Source: Neobacillus jeddahensis
Lineage (GTDB): Bacteria; Bacillota; Bacilli; Bacillales; Cytobacillaceae
Length of the DNA: 62,669 nt
Reading direction: 5' to 3'
Assembly: GCF_000612625.1 (NCBI RefSeq)
Contig: NZ_CCAS010000022.1
Location: 1-62,669, forward strand
The translations under genes were made by a program, and so were the position numbers. A model generated the notes under the pieces. That model worked only from the letters and a program-made list of their open reading frames with translations, was not told the DNA's origin and did no database searches. The stretch's first letter is position 1. Every line of letters starts with the position of its first letter. Of the stretch, positions 45,792 to 54,023 are shown piece by piece.

Positions 45792-46813
45792 TACTCTACC
45801 CCTAATCTGTCGCCATATTGGGATTTTACATATTCCTGGTATTCTCCTGAGATAATATTTTCCCACCATTCCTGGTTACTCAAATACCACTCAATCGTTT
45901 GTTTAATACCCGTTTCAAAATTATATTTAGGCGACCAGCCGAGCTCAGTACGGAGCTTCGTTGCATCAATTGCATAACGACGGTCATGACCTGGACGGTC
46001 TTTGACAAACTTCATTAACGATTCTGGTTTATTGAGTTGTTTTAAAATAGTCTTCACAATGTCAATATTCGTACGTTCGTTATTACCGCCGACATTATAC
46101 ACTTCACCATTACGCCCCTTATGAAGAACTAAATCAATGGCTTGGCAATGGTCTTCAACATGAAGCCAGTCCCTAATATTTAACCCATCTCCATAAATAG
46201 GGAGTTCTTTGTCATTTAATGCATTAATAATCATTAATGGAATGAGCTTCTCAGGGAAATGAAATGGTCCATAGTTATTGGAACAACGTGTAATGTTAAC
46301 TGGAAGACCAAATGTTTCATGATATGCACGAACAAGCAAATCAGCACCGGCCTTACTTGCACTATACGGGCTATTAGCCGCTAACGGGGTTTCTTCTGTA
46401 AAGAACCCTGTTTCACCAAGAGTACCATATACTTCATCCGTCGAAACTTGCAGATATTTAGAAACGCCAAATGTTTTGGCTGCATCCAATAAGGCAAGGG
46501 TACCTTGAATGTTTGTTTGAACAAAGATACCAGGATCTGTAATACTACGGTCAACGTGTGATTCAGCAGCAAAGTTCAATACATAATCAAACTTTTCTTC
46601 TTTAAATAAACCTTGAACAAATTCGCGATCTGCTATATCACCGCGGACAAACTTATAATTAGGAGCATTTTCAATATCCTTTAAGTTTTCAAGATTTCCT
46701 GCATATGTTAATAAATCAAGGTTTACAATTTGATAAGCGGGATACTTATTTACCATGTAGCGTACAAAATTGCTTCCGATAAAACCAGCACCGCCTGTAA
46801 CTAATAACTTCAT
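45791..46813 (-). CDS. rfbB: dTDP-glucose 4,6-dehydratase
   Basis: A 340-aa extended SDR: TGGAGFIGSNFVRY for NAD binding, STDEVYGTLGE with the catalytic Asp-Glu pair, and YSASKAGADLLVRAYHETFG with the active Tyr-Lys. It converts dTDP-glucose to dTDP-4-keto-6-deoxyglucose. Start ATG at 46811-46813 follows AGGAGG; 10 bases separate it from rfbC. Confidence 0.96.
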   Translation of the reverse strand: MKLLVTGGAGFIGSNFVRYMVNKYPAYQIVNLDLLTYAGNLENLKDIENAPNYKFVRGDIADREFVQGLFKEEKFDYVLNFAAESHVDRSITDPGIFVQTNIQGTLALLDAAKTFGVSKYLQVSTDEVYGTLGETGFFTEETPLAANSPYSASKAGADLLVRAYHETFGLPVNITRCSNNYGPFHFPEKLIPLMIINALNDKELPIYGDGLNIRDWLHVEDHCQAIDLVLHKGRNGEVYNVGGNNERTNIDIVKTILKQLNKPESLMKFVKDRPGHDRRYAIDATKLRTELGWSPKYNFETGIKQTIEWYLSNQEWWENIISGEYQEYVKSQYGDRLGVE

Positions 46814-46823
46814 TGTTTTCCTC

Positions 46824-47384
46824 CTACTTCTCGAATACAAAATTGAGATGAGTTGCTTCACTTAACGTTGGATGTTTCGTATCTTTATCCGAAAGAATTG
46901 GATTCGTTGTCGGCCAATCTATTCCTAAATCAGGATCGCTCCAAAGGATTCCGCCATCATGCTCAGGTGAGTAATATTCATCGACTTTATAGGCAACAGT
47001 AGTGTCAGGCACCAATGTGCAAAAACCGTGAGCAAAACCTTTCGGGACCAGCAGCTGGCGTTTGTTTTCAGCGCTTAAGATCACCCCTACCCACTGACCA
47101 TAGGTGGGAGAGCCTTGACGAATGTCTACAGCTACATCGTAAATTGCGCCAGTGATACAGCGGACAACCTTTGTCTGTGCTTTTGGGTTTAATTGAAAAT
47201 GTAAACCACGAAGTGTGCCAACGGGAGCGGACAATGATTGATTATCCTGGACAAACTCATAGTGCAAACCTAATGATTCAAACAGATCTTTATTATAGCT
47301 TTCCATAAAGTATCCACGGTGATCTCCAAATACCTTTGGCTCTAGAATCTTAACACCAGATAATTTTGTTTCAATAATGTTCAT
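46824..47384 (-). CDS. rfbC: dTDP-4-dehydrorhamnose 3,5-epimerase
   Basis: A 186-aa cupin: VFGDHRGYFMESYN at the start, the catalytic His in RGLHFQLNPKAQTKVVRC, and GFAHGFCTLVPDTTVAYKVD. It epimerises C3 and C5 of the keto sugar. A near-copy of the GGTGTCAGGCACC repeat (47001-47013) lies in frame and encodes the LVPDTT portion, replacing the residues usually found there without breaking the fold. Confidence 0.95.
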   Translation of the reverse strand: MNIIETKLSGVKILEPKVFGDHRGYFMESYNKDLFESLGLHYEFVQDNQSLSAPVGTLRGLHFQLNPKAQTKVVRCITGAIYDVAVDIRQGSPTYGQWVGVILSAENKRQLLVPKGFAHGFCTLVPDTTVAYKVDEYYSPEHDGGILWSDPDLGIDWPTTNPILSDKDTKHPTLSEATHLNFVFEK

Positions 47385-47411
47385 TCTTATTACCTCACTT
47401 ATGGATTACAG

Positions 47412-48278
47412 TTATTGATTGGCGATTTTGATTAAATATTGACCATATTGATTTTTCTTTAGAGGCTCAGCCAGTTCGATCAACTTCTCTTTTGTAATAT
47501 AGCCCATTTTATAAGCTATCTCTTCAAGGCAAGCAATTTTTAATGATTGTCTCTTTTCAACTGTTTCAATAAACTGCGAAGCTTCTAACAGGGATGCATG
47601 TGTACCGGTATCTAACCACGCGTATCCGCGGCCAAGAAGCTCGACATTTAGCTCTCCCATTTCAAGATACGCTTTATTGATGTCAGTAATTTCCAACTCA
47701 CCACGCGGTGATGGCTGAATATTTTTGGCGATATTCACAACACGATTGTCGTAAAAATAAAGCCCTGTTACGGCATAGTTTGATTTCGGGTTGTCCGGTT
47801 TTTCTTCAATTGATATCGCTTTTCCATTTGAATCAAATTCAACAACACCAAAACGTTCTGGATCGTTAACATAATAACCGAAAACTGTAGCTCCAGATGG
47901 ACGTGCTGACGCTTTCTTTAATTGGTCTGTTAAGCCGTGACCATAGAAAATATTATCGCCTAGCACTAACGCAACACTATCATCGCCGATAAACTCTTCC
48001 CCTAGGATAAAGGCTTGTGCCAAACCACCTGGATCAGGTTGGATTTTATATGTAAAGTTCATTCCTAAATCCGATCCGTCTCCCAAACTTTGCTCAAAGC
48101 GTGCAGTATCCTCCGGTGTAGAAATAATTAATATATCCTTAATACCAGCAAGCATTAATACGGATAATGGATAATAAATCATTGGTTTATCATATACAGG
48201 CAATAACTGTTTAGAAACTACCTTGGTTAATGGATAAAGTCTTGTGCCACTTCCTCCAGCAAGAATAATACCTTTCAC
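47412..48278 (-). CDS. rfbA: Glucose-1-phosphate thymidylyltransferase
   Basis: A 288-aa nucleotidyltransferase beginning [20 protein letters not shown] with the GGxGTRLxPxT signature and [17 protein letters not shown]. It makes dTDP-glucose from glucose-1-phosphate and dTTP. The start chosen is GTG at 48276-48278, nine bases after AGAGGAG; the frame extends to 48320 without homology. First of the rhamnose genes, transcribed from the polysaccharide locus. Confidence 0.95.
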   Translation of the reverse strand: MKGIILAGGSGTRLYPLTKVVSKQLLPVYDKPMIYYPLSVLMLAGIKDILIISTPEDTARFEQSLGDGSDLGMNFTYKIQPDPGGLAQAFILGEEFIGDDSVALVLGDNIFYGHGLTDQLKKASARPSGATVFGYYVNDPERFGVVEFDSNGKAISIEEKPDNPKSNYAVTGLYFYDNRVVNIAKNIQPSPRGELEITDINKAYLEMGELNVELLGRGYAWLDTGTHASLLEASQFIETVEKRQSLKIACLEEIAYKMGYITKEKLIELAEPLKKNQYGQYLIKIANQ

Positions 48279-48381
48279 TAAAGACAACTCCTCTTTTAAT
48301 AATTTTCTAACCTTCACCATTATAAAAATGATAAGTCAAAAATACAAACACGAACTGAAATGTAACAAAAACGTAAATAAT

Positions 48382-49086
48382 TTAACGTTTGTAATTTATT
48401 ATTGCCGAAATGGTGCGCATTCGCCCTTTTAGCTGTGTTACTATTGATCGTCGCTTCATCCCGGTTACATTTCCCCCGTGACGGACATATTTTACAAGCT
48501 GCTGCTCGAGAAAGACGGTTTTCTTCTTTTTCAGCATACACACGAGGGCGATCCATTGATCATGCATTTCAATCTTATCAGGAAATGGCAGAATTAATGG
48601 CACTAATTCTTTCTTAAAAGCCATAAAAGCCCCAGTATAGGAGTTTTTTAAAATATTCCCAAAAATTCCTTGGTTTATGTTGTTATGGTTATAATCATTC
48701 CAGGATGGATTAATCATTTGTAATTTTCCATCCACAACATAAGCATCGTGCAAAACCAAGTCAGCCTGTTGTTCCTCAAATACCGTGATAACATTTTTCA
48801 CTTTATTGTCTTCCCATATATCATCCTGGTCACATAGAAAAAGGATATCTCCCTTTGCTAAAGATATCGCCTTTTCAAAGCTCTTAATGGCCCCTATATT
48901 GCTGGCATTTACATAAACCTTTACCCTGTCGCCATAGTGTTCTTTGATCACGTGTAACGTATTGTCTGTTGATCCATCATCAACGACAATTACTTCATCC
49001 TCTCGAGCTAATTGTTTAAGGACGCTGTCTAGCTGTCTTATGACAAACCGTTCACCATTATATGTCGCCATACAAACCGATAACAT
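48382..49086 (-). CDS. Family-2 glycosyltransferase
   Basis: A 234-aa GT-A enzyme: LSVCMATYNGERFVIRQLDS at the N-terminus, VIVVDDGSTDNT for nucleotide-sugar binding and LFLCDQDDIWEDNKV with the metal-binding DxD. The QDDIW form is typical of rhamnosyl- or similar transferases in surface polysaccharide loci. It sits between the rhamnose genes and a second transferase (4-base gap), so it probably adds a sugar to the same repeat unit; donor and acceptor cannot be read from sequence. Confidence 0.85.
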   Translation of the reverse strand: MLSVCMATYNGERFVIRQLDSVLKQLAREDEVIVVDDGSTDNTLHVIKEHYGDRVKVYVNASNIGAIKSFEKAISLAKGDILFLCDQDDIWEDNKVKNVITVFEEQQADLVLHDAYVVDGKLQMINPSWNDYNHNNINQGIFGNILKNSYTGAFMAFKKELVPLILPFPDKIEMHDQWIALVCMLKKKKTVFLEQQLVKYVRHGGNVTGMKRRSIVTQLKGRMRTISAIINYKR

Positions 49087-49090
49087 AGAA

Positions 49091-49936
49091 TTATCTCCTT
49101 TTTCTATTCAAGAGCTTGCTTAACGTATACATAGCAATTTTTTTGTTCTTCACTAGTAATACTTGTTTAACCAATCTCATTGCCAGTTGTTTTCGATAGG
49201 AAGGATAAAGCCCCAGTTTATAATTTTTATAAAAGTTAATTTCAGCATCCAAAATACTTTTATATCGGTCTAACGAAACCTGGCTATAATCCATGACAGA
49301 TAAATCATGTTCAAGTACTACATCTAATACCCAAACCTTGTGATGATTCGCATAAATCGCATAGAATAACCAATGATCTAAATAATCCAATGGAAACTGC
49401 CCATTAAATCCCCCAATACGCTCTAAAAACTCCATCCGAATCAGAGATCCTGAATTAATTGCCATCACCGGTACATCTTGCAGTCCCGTTGGCGGTTGTT
49501 CCTCTTTTAATGGGCGGAGATATCCGCTATATACAGGAGATATCATTGTACCATTACTTATAATTTTAGGTACCAATGCTGCAACATCTGATTCTAATTC
49601 TGGTAAGTTTTGGAGTTCTAGAATATACTCATTCGTTAATTGGGTATCGTGATCCAACAGGAGTAGCCAGTCACTACCGCTTTTAGCAGCCTTGGACCAG
49701 GCAAAATTGTATGCAACAGCGATTCCTAGATTACGGGGGTCATGAATATACTGGATGGAAATCCCCTCATGATCAAAAGAAGGCAGTACCTGCTTTTCTG
49801 GACTATTATCATAAATAACCATTTCCAATTCATGTGAAAAGTCTGTTTTTGAAAATAAAGTTTTTCTTAACGTTTGGAATGTTCTACTTTCTTCAACAGC
49901 TTGCTTATATAGAACCATGACAGCCATTAATTTCAT
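49091..49936 (-). CDS. Family-2 glycosyltransferase (rhamnosyltransferase-like)
   Basis: A 281-aa protein resembling the RfbF/WsaF-like rhamnosyltransferases: MAVMVLYKQAVEES, YDNSPEKQ, IHDPRNLGIAVAYNFAWSKA, LLLLDHDTQL (DxD equivalent) and the acceptor-side NSGSLIRMEFLERIGGFNGQ. With rfbABCD alongside, dTDP-rhamnose is a likely donor. Its start overlaps the end of the polymerase gene by four bases (ATGA), so the two are coupled. Confidence 0.85.
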   Translation of the reverse strand: MKLMAVMVLYKQAVEESRTFQTLRKTLFSKTDFSHELEMVIYDNSPEKQVLPSFDHEGISIQYIHDPRNLGIAVAYNFAWSKAAKSGSDWLLLLDHDTQLTNEYILELQNLPELESDVAALVPKIISNGTMISPVYSGYLRPLKEEQPPTGLQDVPVMAINSGSLIRMEFLERIGGFNGQFPLDYLDHWLFYAIYANHHKVWVLDVVLEHDLSVMDYSQVSLDRYKSILDAEINFYKNYKLGLYPSYRKQLAMRLVKQVLLVKNKKIAMYTLSKLLNRKRR

Positions 49937-51288
49937 TTTACTACCTCATTTTTAATTGAGTCCTTTTTTTGTTGAGAAACAATTAGAAGAATAAGGAAAA
50001 AGCTAATCCCAATTGGGTTATTGATAAATGGATTGATATTCGTCAATAATAGCACACCCATAAAGGCCGACAATAATGAAATCTCAAGGCCCGATAATTT
50101 ATGCCCCTTTTTATAGGCACTATAGTAATTGAAGTAAACAATTAAAAATAAGTACGCCCATATAGCAAAACCGATTAATCCCTGTTCCACTAAAATATCA
50201 AGGAAGCTCATTTCTAACCCGTTGATTCTGCCTGCTACTTCCGTTCCATAGCCTGTCCCTATAATAAGGTTAGCGGGATGAACCAAAATGTCTCTAGATG
50301 CCGTTATAAATTCAAGCCGATGGTTGACACTGATATCATTTATTTCTGTCTCTTGTTCCCTTATTTCTTCATTTTTCTGGACATTTGCTGCCGGATCCGT
50401 CTTAACCACTTCAAAACGTTCGAGCGTCATATATTTATACAAAAAGGGAACAGCCACGACCACAACGATTAATATCGTGAATTTCTTAATAAATTGCTTA
50501 TGGTTCATAAGTTTTTGAAGCTTACTGACTACTCCCTTAATTGGGTCTACAAGAACCTTTACATCTAGCACAATAATCATAAACACACTTAGCATAAATG
50601 CTAATAAGAATCCTCTAGTTTCAGACCATAGAACTGAAACAGAACAAAAGATTACAAGAGCAATGCTAAGCTTACTTTTACTTTTATTAAATAAGTCATT
50701 AATTGCAATAACTAATCCAATAAGGACAAAGAAGTGACTCTTATAAAAAACACTATTACTTGGTCTAAAGAATAAATCTCCTGTAAATATCCTATTTAAC
50801 AAGTCATAATATGGTTTAAAATCAGCGCCTACAAAGACAGTCTTTCCTAGTAATGAAATAACAATTGTAAATAGTGCTACACCCAGCGCTGAATATTTTA
50901 ACAAAGTGATAATCCGTTGAAGGGAAAATCGTTCCTTTGAAATATAATATGCTAATGGAAAATACACTACAAAGTATGATACTCGTAAAAAATCGGTAAC
51001 AATTGCCCCTAGTGGATGTCCATATAATACACCAATGAGCGAGCTCACCACAAACCATCCGATCAATAAATAGACGCCAATCGTAACTGGATTTATACGG
51101 ATAAATGTATTGATTTCTTTATTAAAAAAAGCTTTTTCCTTTATGATTCGAATAATGAATACTAAAATTAGGAGTAAAAACAAGACTTGACGAATCGATA
51201 AAATTCCAAAATCAATTAGTCTCCCCCCGCCTCCTACGAATACTTCAATAAAAAAAATTGTCAACAATTTCTTTTCAAACTTGTTCAT
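49933..51288 (-). CDS. Wzy-like O-antigen ligase/polymerase family membrane protein
   Basis: A 451-aa protein with 10-12 membrane helices and one large outside loop (~290-345), in which RLEFITASRDILVHPANLII and GTGYGTEVAGRINGLEMSFL form the Wzy/WaaL-type motif (G-G-G/T...HN/S-like). Such enzymes polymerise lipid-linked repeat units outside the membrane. Together with the Wzx flippase 5 kb away it points to a Wzx/Wzy-type pathway. Confidence 0.8.
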   Translation of the reverse strand: MNKFEKKLLTIFFIEVFVGGGGRLIDFGILSIRQVLFLLLILVFIIRIIKEKAFFNKEINTFIRINPVTIGVYLLIGWFVVSSLIGVLYGHPLGAIVTDFLRVSYFVVYFPLAYYISKERFSLQRIITLLKYSALGVALFTIVISLLGKTVFVGADFKPYYDLLNRIFTGDLFFRPSNSVFYKSHFFVLIGLVIAINDLFNKSKSKLSIALVIFCSVSVLWSETRGFLLAFMLSVFMIIVLDVKVLVDPIKGVVSKLQKLMNHKQFIKKFTILIVVVVAVPFLYKYMTLERFEVVKTDPAANVQKNEEIREQETEINDISVNHRLEFITASRDILVHPANLIIGTGYGTEVAGRINGLEMSFLDILVEQGLIGFAIWAYLFLIVYFNYYSAYKKGHKLSGLEISLLSAFMGVLLLTNINPFINNPIGISFFLILLIVSQQKKDSIKNEVVK

Positions 51289-51324
51289 AAAAATACCCTC
51301 TCCTAATCCCTCGTGCCAAAAAAT

Positions 51325-51348
51325 AAACGTCCGAGAGTGCTGGCGTTT
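51325..51348 (-). terminator. Weak terminator after the 51430-52224 glycosyltransferase
   Basis: Stem AAACG-CC / GG-CGTTT with one bulge and a minus-strand ATTTTTT tail, in the 141-base gap before the polymerase gene. Confidence 0.5.
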
Positions 51349-51429
51349 TTTTATTTTTATCTGAATCTGGTTAAGATAGTCCCTAACTTAACCTTCCGCA
51401 TTTTTCCAGTCATTAGAATTCAAGTGGAG

Positions 51430-52224
51430 TTAAAACCACCGCCATCCCCATTTATTAAAATATTTATACATTGATTGCATAAAAATCTTAAATAATTTGG
51501 AATTTTTGTGCGCTCCTCTTTCGTAATAATGAACCACTTGTGAAAATGGCGTATACACAATCCTTCTATTGCGCTTTTTCAATTCCAGACAAAGATCATA
51601 ATCCTCAAAGTACATAAAATAGCGCTCGTCAAAACCGCCTACTTCCTTAAAATCCTGCCCTCTTACTAACATAAAGCATCCTGATCCAATTCGGATATCC
51701 ACATCACGATCATTTGGAATATTTCTTAATTCATACGATGCTAAACGTTTATGAAACATTTTTTTCACAATTTGAAAAGGGATAAAGCGGAGCGCATAGT
51801 CAAAAACAGATACACGATCACGCATTAAATGCTGTACACTACCATCAGAATTTAAGACCTTTGGTACTAATAATGCAATGCTTGGATCTTTTTCCATCCT
51901 ATCGATCATTTCAAGTAAGTCATCTTTTAGCAGAACAATATCTGGATTAAAGACCAAGAAATACTTTTCTTGAGCATGTAATAAATTATAATTGTGACCA
52001 AAACCAAAGCCATTATTTTCAGCGAAAAAGGTAATCTCCGCAAAATCCAAATATTCACGTAACCGCTGTTTATAGTCTTCATTAGAGTTATTATCGAAAA
52101 TAACAAATCGGAAATTATTGTCATGGACAAATTCTTTTTTTAAATTATTTAACACATCAAAGATATGTTTACTATTGTATGTCACAATACTGATTGTAAC
52201 TTTTGCGTTAGACACTTTTTTCAC
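51430..52224 (-). CDS. Family-2 glycosyltransferase (WbbL-like)
   Basis: A 264-aa enzyme: VTISIVTYNSKHIFDVLNNL, VIFDNNSNEDY, FFAENNGFGFGHNYNLLHAQ and FNPDIVLLKDDL (NPD motif), then GGFDERYFMYFEDYDLCLEL. This set is typical of WbbL-type rhamnosyltransferases and relatives. It is divergent from the LCP gene, and the 270-base gap holds the LCP promoter. Confidence 0.87.
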   Translation of the reverse strand: MKKVSNAKVTISIVTYNSKHIFDVLNNLKKEFVHDNNFRFVIFDNNSNEDYKQRLREYLDFAEITFFAENNGFGFGHNYNLLHAQEKYFLVFNPDIVLLKDDLLEMIDRMEKDPSIALLVPKVLNSDGSVQHLMRDRVSVFDYALRFIPFQIVKKMFHKRLASYELRNIPNDRDVDIRIGSGCFMLVRGQDFKEVGGFDERYFMYFEDYDLCLELKKRNRRIVYTPFSQVVHYYERGAHKNSKLFKIFMQSMYKYFNKWGWRWF

Positions 52225-52414
52225 ACACTTTCATTTCATTATTTTGATGTCTAGGCTATTTCATTAACTCAAATTTTATGGACTGATTTTAGTAAAACAA
52301 AAGCAGACAATGACAAATATCCACATATAATGAATTCTTTAGACTTACCAAAAATAAATTATAGCATCATTATAGCGAAACTTGTACTTTTATGGCGGAT
52401 TTTTTTAATTCTTG

Positions 52415-52443
52415 TTGAACTTATATTCGTTCAATATTATAAT
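52415..52443 (+). promoter_or_regulatory. SigmaA promoter of the LCP gene
   Basis: TTGAAC (52415-52420), exactly 17 bases, TATAAT (52438-52443), 53 bases upstream of the start codon. Confidence 0.8.
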
Positions 52444-52495
52444 ATCCCTTAGAATTTCTTTTTACATCACTACCTTTCAGAAGGGAATTAAATAA

Positions 52496-53494
52496 ATGAA
52501 TAGAACTAGATCTCACCTTAAGCAAGGGAAGAGGAAGAAAAAGAAAGTTAAATGGTTTCGTTTATCATTATTCATACTATTTATTCTTGTAGTGGGTGGC
52601 GGCTCTTATGCCTACAGTGTTTATCATAATGTTGCGAAGGCCGTAGATAAAATGAATACACCACTCACAAGAGAAGTTTCCGCAAAGCGGGAAACTCAAG
52701 TCGAATTTCATAATTCTGATCCAATTTCTATCTTAATGGTTGGGGTTGATGAGCGAAAAGGCGACAGTGGACGAACAGATTCTATGATTGTTGTGACGAT
52801 TAACCCCAAAACAAAATCTACGAAACTTTTAAGTATTCCACGTGACACAAGAACTTTGTTAATTAGTAATGATAGCTCCAAGAAAGAACGGTTAGATAAA
52901 ATTAACGCTGCGTATGCCTATGGTGGAATTGAAGAAAGTATTGATACAGTAGAGAATTTTTTAAATTTACCGATTGACTATTATATCAAAGTAAATATGG
53001 AAAGCTTTAAAGACATAGTCAATGCAGTCGGTGGTATTGATGTAGACAATAAATATGCATTCGAGTTAGATGGGGTGACCCTTAGTAAGGGAGAGCACCA
53101 TTTAAATGGAAAAGAAGCTCTTATGTATGCCAGGATGAGACACCAGGACCCAAGAGGTGATTTTGGACGTCAAGAACGACAACGGGAAGTTATCTCAAAG
53201 ATTGTCGCAAAAGGAAAGTCCATTTCAACACTTACCAAATATGATGATATTCTAGATGCACTCGAAAAAAATATTAAAACCAACCTTACACTCGATGATA
53301 TGATTGGCATACAATCAACCTATAAATCTGCAGCCGAGCGAATCGATAATATTGAAATGAATGGAGAAGGAAAGACCATTGATGGTATTTGGTACTACTT
53401 GGTAGATGATGAAACTAGACAAGAGATTTCTAACCAATTACGAGAACACTTAGGTTTAGGACAAGAAACTGTAACAACTTTGGATTCTTATTAA
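52496..53494 (+). CDS. LytR-CpsA-Psr family glycopolymer ligase
   Basis: A 332-aa protein with a basic cytosolic N-terminus, one helix (~20-41) and an extracytoplasmic LCP domain: ISILMVGVDERKGDSGRTDS, MIVVTINPKTKSTKLLSIPR with the DTRT-type active-site Asp/Arg, and the later LNGKEALMYARMRHQDPRGD (RxRxxDP.GD). LCP enzymes move lipid-linked wall teichoic acid or capsule onto peptidoglycan. It is the only plus-strand gene of the polysaccharide locus apart from the mobile element. The stop codon TAA at 53492-53494 lies within the left inverted repeat of that element. Confidence 0.93.
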   Translation: MNRTRSHLKQGKRKKKKVKWFRLSLFILFILVVGGGSYAYSVYHNVAKAVDKMNTPLTREVSAKRETQVEFHNSDPISILMVGVDERKGDSGRTDSMIVVTINPKTKSTKLLSIPRDTRTLLISNDSSKKERLDKINAAYAYGGIEESIDTVENFLNLPIDYYIKVNMESFKDIVNAVGGIDVDNKYAFELDGVTLSKGEHHLNGKEALMYARMRHQDPRGDFGRQERQREVISKIVAKGKSISTLTKYDDILDALEKNIKTNLTLDDMIGIQSTYKSAAERIDNIEMNGEGKTIDGIWYYLVDDETRQEISNQLREHLGLGQETVTTLDSY

Positions 53495-53550
53495 ACCAAT
53501 GAAAAAAACCCGTTAGGTTGAAACTAACGGGTTTACTTCAGAGGTGCAAA
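53489..53550 (+). repeat. Left 62-bp inverted repeat of the mobile element, with terminator
   Basis: Pairs with 56528-56589 at 59/62 bases; differences at three positions (one G/T in the hairpin arm, two between ACTT and AGGTGCAAA). It includes the LCP stop codon and the hairpin AAACCCGTTAG / CTAACGGGTTT (53506-53534). Confidence 0.9.
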
Positions 53551-53569
53551 CAAGCTAATCACGACCGAA

Positions 53570-53612
53570 AACACATTAGAATTCACACACGAATTCTAAT
53601 GTGTTTTTTTGT
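53570..53612 (+). terminator. Strong hairpin just inside the left end
   Basis: Perfect 15-bp stem AACACATTAGAATTC / GAATTCTAATGTGTT with a six-base loop, followed by a run of T. It would block transcription entering from the LCP gene. Confidence 0.85.
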
Positions 53613-53705
53613 TGTTATATCAATGTTCGCAGATATTTCTTTTGTAAATTCACACCCCAATTCGCATAATAAATCACAGGTATGGAAATAATTATTGTAG
53701 GGTAT

Positions 53706-53750
53706 GTGAATTTGCTGTGATTTACAGTGTGAATTCATATGTGAATTTTC
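53706..53750. repeat. Cluster of TGTGA(A)TT boxes upstream of the element genes
   Basis: Three TGTGAATT and one TGTGATT box occur within 45 bases, with inverted versions at 53557 (AATCAC), 53581, 53647 and 53671. Matching TGTGATT boxes lie at the right end (56468, 56502, 56515). They are candidate binding sites for the transposase or the RHH protein. Confidence 0.6.
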
Positions 53751-53771
53751 GAACGGAGGAATATTACCACT

Positions 53772-54023
53772 ATGGAAATAAGGTTTATTGAGCCGAAGAA
53801 CAAGCGAGCGGAAAAGGTTGGCTGGAAAATATCTGAAAGAACACGCTCAATCGTGAAATATTACGCGGAATACACTGAGTTTACTGAAGATGAGTTGGTA
53901 GATGAGTTCTTGCTCAATATCCTTAATGATAAGAAATTCTTAAAATGGGTAGAAAGCAAACGATATAACAAAAGGATTTTAACCCAAATCTTTGATATAG
54001 AGGAGGATGAAGATATTGGCTAA
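53772..54023 (+). CDS. Small RHH-like accessory protein of the mobile element
   Basis: An 83-aa protein. GWKISERTRSIVKYYAEYTE followed by FTEDELVDEFLLNIL looks like a ribbon-helix-helix (CopG/MetJ-like) DNA-binding fold with a short strand and two helices, then a charged tail. GGAGG lies seven bases before the ATG. It ends within the start region of the transposase gene, so the two are translationally coupled. Likely roles are repressor or end-binding cofactor; I recognise no named family. Confidence 0.7.
   Translation: MEIRFIEPKNKRAEKVGWKISERTRSIVKYYAEYTEFTEDELVDEFLLNILNDKKFLKWVESKRYNKRILTQIFDIEEDEDIG

Noticed and set aside
52417..52432. GAAC...GTTC near the LCP promoter as a LexA site
   Set aside because: Bacillus SOS boxes have four bases between GAAC and GTTC; here there are eight.
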